A stretch of DNA of 25,073 bases from a virus, in the IMG/VR virus record IMGVR_UViG_3300017759_000066, positions 1 to 25,073 of that record. One strand, 5' to 3'. The position numbers and the translations under genes were made by a program. The stretch's first letter is position 1. Each line of letters begins with the position of its first letter. The notes beneath the pieces are model-generated. The model was not told the DNA's origin. It worked only from the letters and a program-made list of their open reading frames with translations, and made no database searches. Of the stretch, positions 20,536 through 25,073 are shown in pieces.

Positions 20536-22402
20536 AAGATGTTCCTACACACGCCAACTCCTGAGAGCCTACCGTATTATCTTCTGTTTCAAAAGCTTGT
20601 AACTCTACAGCCCAATCTACATCTTTAGGCATTTCTTTTAAAAGCTCTTGATATTTACTTCTATCTATTTCTTCATAAGGTGCTTGCTGATAAACATGAT
20701 CACTATATGGTAGTAGCGATATGCCAGAACAAACATCAAAGTTCTTCCATATCCATTGAGCAACCTCAAGAAACTCGTCATCAGTATAATAAATAGTAAT
20801 ACTAGGTTTATGTTCGCACCAAGCATCTTGATACATTTTCCAAAGATTTAATTGTTCCATTGCGCCTGTTTGTTTAACAGTTACACTAGACTTTGGAGCC
20901 TGTACAGGAAAGCTAAATACTTTAGACTTAGGAGACATTACATCCTGCTCAACAGGAAAACCCCTATCAGACATAAACACAGAAAGAGGGTCTTTCTCGT
21001 CCGCACGAACTCTACGAATATAATACTGAGAAAAACGAGGATGGATACCACTAGCACTATTAACAAGTTGACTAACAGTACCGCTTGGTTTAACACATGT
21101 AATAGCCGTTGATTGATTAATGTCAAGTTTCTTTGCCCATGTTTTATTAGTTTTGATAGCAACATATTTCATCTCTCCTAACCATAGTTCTGTTTTATCA
21201 CATGGTTTTCCAAGAACAGGATGATCCATAATGCCTGTTAAACTTACTCCAAGCAATGCTTCTTCTTCTGTATTCTTTTTCCAAACACTTCTTAAATACC
21301 TAAAGTCCGTTAAAGTAGCTTGAAGGGTTCCTATAATAGCGGCTACTTTTACTTTTTCTTTTAAGGTTTCTAGGTTATCGTCATTTCTAATAACTACTTC
21401 AGATAAATTACAAAATTGATTTGACCTAAGTATAATCTCAGAACAAGGATTAGTTCCAAAGTCTTGATTAGGATCTCTTCTATCGTTTCTAGCGGCTATC
21501 TTTTGAGCCGCAACCCTGCTAAAGATACCGCGCTCTCCGGCCTTAGATTCATACATGTTCTGCATCTCACTAAGAAAGGCTTCAAAGTCAGGCTTCTCAG
21601 TATAGGCTACACTATTGTTAGCTAATCTTCTTTGACCCTCATTGCGCCACCAGTCACCCATCTTAGCTTTACCCATTCTTTGATCCGAAAGATTAGATAA
21701 ACTAATTAAAGCAGAACGCCTAACACCACCGACAACCACAATGTCTGCAACCTTACAAACAACATCGTGACACTCTATAGAAGTAAGCTTACGTCCTTTT
21801 GCTTTTGTAAATATACCAACACAAAAATTAAACAAATCATCTAAGGGTTCAGGGCCAGAAGCTCTACCGCCAAAAGTTTTTAGTCTATCTCCGGCAGGTC
21901 TTACTTTACTTAAATCCCACTTAGGAATCTTACCTGCATAAAGTAAACTAATTAACTCTCTAAATGCAGAAGACCACCCTATCTTACTATCTGCTACAAC
22001 AATCATCGTATCAGTTGGATGAAAAGATTCAGCAACTTCCGGGAGTTTATTAATAAAGTTTCTTTCTACACTAAAGCCAACACCAGTGCCGCACATAAGA
22101 ACATACATGAGTTCATCAAAAGACCTTGGAGAATCTATATGCAAATAACTACAATTAAATCCTGCTACATTATCTCTATCTAATGCTTCTCCGGCTGTCA
22201 TAATACAACGCATAGATGGCATAACATCTAAGTTATAAACAGCCTCATATATTTTCTGTCCTTCTGCTACAGTTATTTGTTCTCTGTCTCTCCAAAATTG
22301 TACATAACGATAAACAGTTTCTGCCCATGTTTCTCTTCTTTTATGTTCAGGAAGCCACCTAGCATAACGACTTTTATGTATAAACTCTTGATACTGATCC
22401 AT
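20522..22402 (-). CDS. nrdJ: Adenosylcobalamin-dependent ribonucleoside-triphosphate reductase, class II monomeric
   Basis: A 626-residue enzyme that reduces ribonucleotides to deoxyribonucleotides for phage DNA synthesis, using B12 as radical source. Key residues of the RTPR type are visible: Cys84 (GFNCS) and Cys331 (QFCNLSE) as the reducing pair; Asn318, Cys320 and Glu322 in NPCSEI as the radical site; the loop PSGTVSQLVNSASGIHPR; and the tail pair Cys618 and Cys623 in CVGTSC that re-reduces the site. Single-subunit RTPR enzymes are about 740 residues, so this is a compact phage version. No separate small subunit is present, as expected for class II. The start ATG at 22402 has AAGGATAG about 13 bases upstream. 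Oxygen-independent action would suit any host that makes or imports cobalamin. Confidence 0.95.
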   Translation of the reverse strand: MDQYQEFIHKSRYARWLPEHKRRETWAETVYRYVQFWRDREQITVAEGQKIYEAVYNLDVMPSMRCIMTAGEALDRDNVAGFNCSYLHIDSPRSFDELMYVLMCGTGVGFSVERNFINKLPEVAESFHPTDTMIVVADSKIGWSSAFRELISLLYAGKIPKWDLSKVRPAGDRLKTFGGRASGPEPLDDLFNFCVGIFTKAKGRKLTSIECHDVVCKVADIVVVGGVRRSALISLSNLSDQRMGKAKMGDWWRNEGQRRLANNSVAYTEKPDFEAFLSEMQNMYESKAGERGIFSRVAAQKIAARNDRRDPNQDFGTNPCSEIILRSNQFCNLSEVVIRNDDNLETLKEKVKVAAIIGTLQATLTDFRYLRSVWKKNTEEEALLGVSLTGIMDHPVLGKPCDKTELWLGEMKYVAIKTNKTWAKKLDINQSTAITCVKPSGTVSQLVNSASGIHPRFSQYYIRRVRADEKDPLSVFMSDRGFPVEQDVMSPKSKVFSFPVQAPKSSVTVKQTGAMEQLNLWKMYQDAWCEHKPSITIYYTDDEFLEVAQWIWKNFDVCSGISLLPYSDHVYQQAPYEEIDRSKYQELLKEMPKDVDWAVELQAFETEDNTVGSQELACVGTSCEIQ

Positions 22403-22406
22403 TGTT

Positions 22407-22538
22407 TTATTCTCTATCCTTTGGTTGATTGTCTTTGTGTTTTATTTTTTTTAACTTAGAAGAGTTTTCTATTTTGTTAAACTTTTTCTTACGTACAAAC
22501 CTATCTCTTCTTTCATCTTTTCTGCTAAAAGTAGTCAT
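22407..22538 (-). CDS. Tiny basic ORF between DUF3310 and ribonucleotide reductase (43 residues)
   Basis: The ATG overlaps the DUF3310 stop as ATGA and the stop falls four bases before the reductase start, so it exactly fills the gap. The protein is mostly Lys, Arg, Asp and Asn (MTTFSRKDERRDRFVRKKKF and on) with no hydrophobic core, so it may be disordered or nucleic-acid binding. No family recognised. The tight fit is the main evidence that it is translated. Confidence 0.65.
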   Translation of the reverse strand: MTTFSRKDERRDRFVRKKKFNKIENSSKLKKIKHKDNQPKDRE

Positions 22539-22876
22539 TTATTTTCTAAAAGCTCGACCATTTTATTTAAATACCATATAGCCTTTCGAGCGTCCTCTAT
22601 TGTTTTACCTTTATTAAACAATCTAGATCCTGTGTACTTTAACACATTACCGTGGCAATACCTAACAGCATATTCAATTCCTAACACATCAATTATATAA
22701 TCAATCGTTTCTATATCGCCTTGATTATAATGCGGTGGGTGGTTCACTGCTTCCGTAATAGCGGTTGAAGCCCTATTCCAATTTAATCTATCCCATTCTT
22801 CGGGGGTAGCATCATCTATACTATTTCTAGCCATATCACTTTGCATCCTTAAATAATCTTCTATTTCATTCGACAT
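22535..22876 (-). CDS. DUF3310 family protein
   Basis: A 113-residue protein read from the ATG at 22876, which overlaps the endonuclease stop by eleven bases; an in-frame TTG one codon upstream is less likely. The C-terminal two thirds match DUF3310: VNHPPHYNQGDIETIDYI, then YCHGNVLKYTGS, KGKTIEDARKAIWYLNKMVE. The family is common in phages next to replication genes and is sometimes annotated as a nucleotide kinase-like protein, without firm proof. The N-terminal 40 residues are acidic and unrelated to the domain. Confidence 0.9.
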   Translation of the reverse strand: MSNEIEDYLRMQSDMARNSIDDATPEEWDRLNWNRASTAITEAVNHPPHYNQGDIETIDYIIDVLGIEYAVRYCHGNVLKYTGSRLFNKGKTIEDARKAIWYLNKMVELLENK

Positions 22877-23342
22877 CAAAACTATCTCTTTTCTTTTCGT
22901 TTATCCAATCACTAGGCATACTGTCTTCACTAAACCATTTAAAACCATTAGCACTTGCCCACTCTCCATGACTTCTTTTAGTTCCATCTTTTCTCATTTT
23001 AGCTTGCGGCATTGGGGCATTAGGATTAGCAAATAAAAAAACTAACTCTGTATTTTCAGGAAGTGCTTTATTAATCCATACATATTTACTGTATTCAGCG
23101 TAGTCCCAAAACCTACCTTTAGCTTCAAGTAAAACAGTTTTGTTTTTTACTTCTTTAGTAAAGTCAGGTTCATAAGTATGTTCAACAACATATTTAATTT
23201 TATCAAAATGAAAGTCCCACGAATCTAAAATACCTGTATGTAATTCGTATTCCCAATTAGAGTCATATCCTTTTACAAGATCTTTTTCTACAGGTCTTTT
23301 AACTCTTGGTTTACGAAAACCTTTTTTTATTTTTTTAGTCAA
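22866..23342 (-). CDS. T7 endonuclease I-like Holliday-junction resolvase
   Basis: A 158-residue protein of the phage endonuclease I fold (PD-(D/E)XK). The catalytic set lines up with T7 gp3: Glu31 (SNWEYE), Asp60 (YEPDF), Glu73 and Lys75 (LEAKG), then the conserved C-terminal HGEWASANGFKWFSEDSMPS and DW. The enzyme cuts four-way junctions and branched DNA, resolving replication intermediates before packaging; in T7 it also helps degrade host DNA. The spacing between Asp60 and Glu73 is three residues longer than in T7. The start is a TTG that overlaps the upstream TGA, with AAAAGGTAA about nine bases before it. Confidence 0.92.
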   Translation of the reverse strand: MTKKIKKGFRKPRVKRPVEKDLVKGYDSNWEYELHTGILDSWDFHFDKIKYVVEHTYEPDFTKEVKNKTVLLEAKGRFWDYAEYSKYVWINKALPENTELVFLFANPNAPMPQAKMRKDGTKRSHGEWASANGFKWFSEDSMPSDWINEKKRDSFDVE

Positions 23343-23506
23343 TGTACAGTTACCTTTTGTTTTTTTTGTATTTCAAAATCAATTAATTGTTTTAGTTTTA
23401 TCCATACTTCTAAAGATACATTGTCAACATGGCCGCCATCCACAATCATCCAATGACTCAAAGAAAACACACAGTCTTGTAAATTTAATTTTTGTTCGTT
23501 ATCCAT
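23339..23506 (-). CDS. Hypothetical small protein (55 residues)
   Basis: The ATG lies inside the 3' end of the preceding 95-residue gene (22-base overlap), with AAAGGA about six bases before it. The stop TGA overlaps the TTG start of the endonuclease gene. The protein reads MDNEQKLNLQDCVFSLSHWM, then IVDGGHVDNVSLEVWIKLKQ and a Lys/Gln-rich end, giving a compact helical pattern. No family recognised. Fit between two genes and a good ribosome binding site support it. Confidence 0.72.
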   Translation of the reverse strand: MDNEQKLNLQDCVFSLSHWMIVDGGHVDNVSLEVWIKLKQLIDFEIQKKQKVTVH

Positions 23507-23772
23507 TCAACATCCTTTAAACTAATTGATTGTATTGGTTTAAAAGGTAGTAAATTTACAATCTTTTTTATTTTATTTTTAATCCATTTCGGATTGTAAG
23601 AATTTAAATATATAGTTCTGTTAGCATAGAAGTGTGTTTGTTCAGGTACAAAGTTTAAACAATTTTCTACAGATATTTTATCTGCTTCTTCTTGCGGCAA
23701 TAAAGTTTTAAGCCATTCTACTAATATAACTTTACATTGATTAGAAATTTTTTTAGATTTTTTACCATTCAT
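23485..23772 (-). CDS. Hypothetical protein (95 residues)
   Basis: The ATG overlaps the exonuclease stop (ATGA). The sequence is Lys/Asn-rich: a basic N terminus, a helix with CKVILVEWLKTLLPQEEADK, a segment with CLNFVPEQTHFYANRTIYLN and NPKWIKNKIKK, and a C terminus ending DVEWITNKN. The NPKWIKNKIKK stretch is basic enough for DNA contact, but I recognise no domain. It sits between exonuclease and endonuclease, so a role in replication or recombination is possible by context only. Confidence 0.75.
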   Translation of the reverse strand: MNGKKSKKISNQCKVILVEWLKTLLPQEEADKISVENCLNFVPEQTHFYANRTIYLNSYNPKWIKNKIKKIVNLLPFKPIQSISLKDVEWITNKN

Positions 23773-24623
23773 AATATTTCTTCTACCTGTGGTTCTGATG
23801 CAACGTGAGTTAAATAAACAAGACTATTAGAATACTTAAATGTTCTAAGCCCTGCTCCATCATTAGCATCATTATAACAATCGAATTTATACTTACACCA
23901 AGCACAAGACTTAGGTAGTTTGTAGTTACCTTTCTTACCTTCTGGTACAGGATCATAACATCTTTCTGGTTTATCATCTAAATCTAAAGATGCTATAAGA
24001 TTGTTTATTTTATTTTTAATATTAGGTTTGTCTAACTCTTCTGGGCGATGTAAACAAAGCTCTCCTGATTCTTTATTAATAACTAAAAATCCACCGTTGT
24101 TAGTACCTTCCGCTTCTTCGTATCCTGCAAGCTGTCCTAAGTATCCGAAAGGATCGTCATCAGCTAATCTTCCTTGTTGAAACTTTTTAAAAGCAAAGTT
24201 AGATGCAGATTTAATATCAACCACTTCACCATTAATTTTACAATCCATATGTCCTGTAATGTTATCTACTTTAACTTCTTTCTGTTCATCAGTAACATCA
24301 TGACCTGCCATTCTAACTAACATTAAAACTATTTCTTCTAAGACATGCCCATACAAAAACTTTATTTGAGATATAGCATCAACAGTATTACTTGAAGTAT
24401 CTCTTTTCTGATACCACAATTGTCTAGCAGGTCTACCTATGTTAGACATTCTTAGTGAAAAATCACTATCTCTTTTTGTAGGGTTAGACCACGATAGTAT
24501 AGCACCCTTTAAACCTTCCATAGTCTCGTCTAAGGCACTTTCTGTGATAGGTAGTGGTATCCCATTAGACAAGTCTTCTAAAGGCTTATATACGTCTTCT
24601 ATAAGGTTTTCAAGTTTTTTCAT
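23769..24623 (-). CDS. PD-(D/E)XK exonuclease, RecB/Cas4-like
   Basis: Read from the ATG at 24623 it has 284 residues; a TTG at 24638 would add five. The nuclease core is clear: YGHVLEE (first acidic site), GHMD (Asp near residue 127), then VVDIKSAS with the Asp-X-Lys pair. The C-terminal part has Cys followed by CAWCKYKFDC, which is the Cys cluster seen in RecB-like nucleases with a possible iron-sulphur or zinc site. Phage proteins of this type sit beside the polymerase and serve as the replication or recombination exonuclease, the counterpart of T7 gp6. Its neighbours here are two further nucleases. Confidence 0.88.
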   Translation of the reverse strand: MKKLENLIEDVYKPLEDLSNGIPLPITESALDETMEGLKGAILSWSNPTKRDSDFSLRMSNIGRPARQLWYQKRDTSSNTVDAISQIKFLYGHVLEEIVLMLVRMAGHDVTDEQKEVKVDNITGHMDCKINGEVVDIKSASNFAFKKFQQGRLADDDPFGYLGQLAGYEEAEGTNNGGFLVINKESGELCLHRPEELDKPNIKNKINNLIASLDLDDKPERCYDPVPEGKKGNYKLPKSCAWCKYKFDCYNDANDGAGLRTFKYSNSLVYLTHVASEPQVEEIL

Positions 24624-24939
24624 TTCTATGCTTTGCAAATTTACATTGTCTAGAGTTGATATTAAATACTAATATAACAACACCTTCTTTCTTTTGTTTG
24701 TCGGTTCTTCCACTAGAATAGCTACACCTATCTCTTCGTGTAGATTTAACATCTATGAGTTTTATTTCTTTATTTTTAACGGCTATTAAATCTATATACC
24801 CACTACCTCCACAATTTTTAAATACCTCGTATCCCTGATCCCAAAGCCAAGTTACTGCATGGTATTCAGCAAAGTCTCCTTTTCTTGTAGAATTAAAAGA
24901 CTTTCTTGCATCTCCTGATATTTTATTAATGTTTTTCAC
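24610..24939 (-). CDS. Small PD-(D/E)XK endonuclease-like protein
   Basis: The preferred start is the GTG at 24939, one base after the upstream stop and with AGGAAA seven bases before it; an ATG at 24975 would overlap that gene by 35 bases. The 109-residue protein shows RKGDFAEYHAVTWLWDQGYE, GGSGYIDLIAVKNKEIKLID and DVKSTRRD. That gives Glu25, Asp50, Asp63 and Lys65, the pattern of PD-(D/E)XK enzymes of the small resolvase or PDDEXK_5-like type. The substrate is not known; such proteins occur in archaeal Holliday resolvases and in homing-type nucleases. The 3' end overlaps the exonuclease start. Confidence 0.82.
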   Translation of the reverse strand: MKNINKISGDARKSFNSTRKGDFAEYHAVTWLWDQGYEVFKNCGGSGYIDLIAVKNKEIKLIDVKSTRRDRCSYSSGRTDKQKKEGVVILVFNINSRQCKFAKHRNEKT

Positions 24940-24940
24940 T

Positions 24941-25073
24941 TTAGTTTTCCTGTAGGTCAGGATAATACTTAGCATTAAACTTAGCTTGTTGTTCCTTTAT
25001 GTCTGCTAGTTCTTCGTCCATAAGAGCATCCATTTTTTGACCTACAAACTCGTTTTCGTCTGAGATAGCCTTC
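24941..25073 (-). CDS. C-terminal fragment of a gene continuing past the window edge
   Basis: The frame is open to base 25073, so only the last 44 residues are visible. They are acidic and helical (KMDALMDEELADIKEQQAKF, then NAKYYPDLQEN and a TAA stop). Nothing identifies the protein. By position, upstream of nuclease genes in a replication block, it could be a replication protein, but the tail alone cannot tell. Confidence 0.75.
   Translation of the reverse strand, partial: KAISDENEFVGQKMDALMDEELADIKEQQAKFNAKYYPDLQEN

Noticed and set aside
22403-22540. Cobalamin riboswitch before the ribonucleotide reductase.
   Set aside because: The interval is filled by a tiny ORF and shows no B12-box sequence.
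1-25073. tRNA genes, integrase and attachment sites.
   Set aside because: No tRNA-like cloverleaf, recombinase motif or flanking direct repeat was recognised; non-coding space is minimal.

Overview
The window looks like part of a tailed double-stranded DNA phage genome of marine type: AT-rich, very tightly packed (most junctions are ATGA, TAATG or few-base overlaps) and with no host-like metabolic or ribosomal genes. The mix of a T7-type endonuclease I, a RecB-like exonuclease, a DUF3310 protein, a monomeric B12-dependent ribonucleotide reductase, an M15 endolysin and a GTA-type holin resembles the T7-like or HMO-2011-like podoviruses of the ocean. That placement is inferred from gene content; the host cannot be read from the sequence.

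Layout. Bases 1-20323 are all read on the plus strand and carry virion and lysis genes. First comes the 3' part of a very long tail fibre built from YadA-head-like repeats and ending in a self-cleaving S74 chaperone. Four small genes follow (3818-4840), then five large genes (4853-16975): a 1548-residue Ala/Gln-rich coiled-coil protein, a protein with a cationic amphipathic N terminus, a 191-residue conserved phage protein, a 593-residue protein and a 1299-residue protein that resembles large internal virion (DNA-ejection) proteins. The lysis and small-gene region (16976-20323) contains the M15 endolysin, a membrane-anchored coiled-coil protein, a paired Cys-containing family, a three-TM holin, a lipoprotein and many tiny Lys-rich or membrane proteins.

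The most notable item lies at 18641-18854. The only sizeable non-coding gap on the plus strand holds a sequence matching the glutamine riboswitch aptamer (glnA / Downstream-peptide class), followed by a 38-residue ORF with two YRGV motifs. A hairpin that is mutually exclusive with aptamer stem P1 ends two bases before a strong ribosome binding site. It looks like a complete glutamine-sensing leader plus 'downstream peptide' carried by a phage.

Bases 20314-25073 are read on the minus strand and hold nucleic-acid metabolism genes in the order (5' to 3' of transcription): an incomplete gene at the window edge, a small PD-(D/E)XK nuclease, a RecB-like exonuclease, two small unknown genes, T7-like endonuclease I, DUF3310, a tiny basic ORF, class II ribonucleotide reductase and a 73-residue unknown. 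Together these could degrade and resolve DNA and supply deoxynucleotides during replication. The two blocks converge and overlap by ten bases at 20314-20323.
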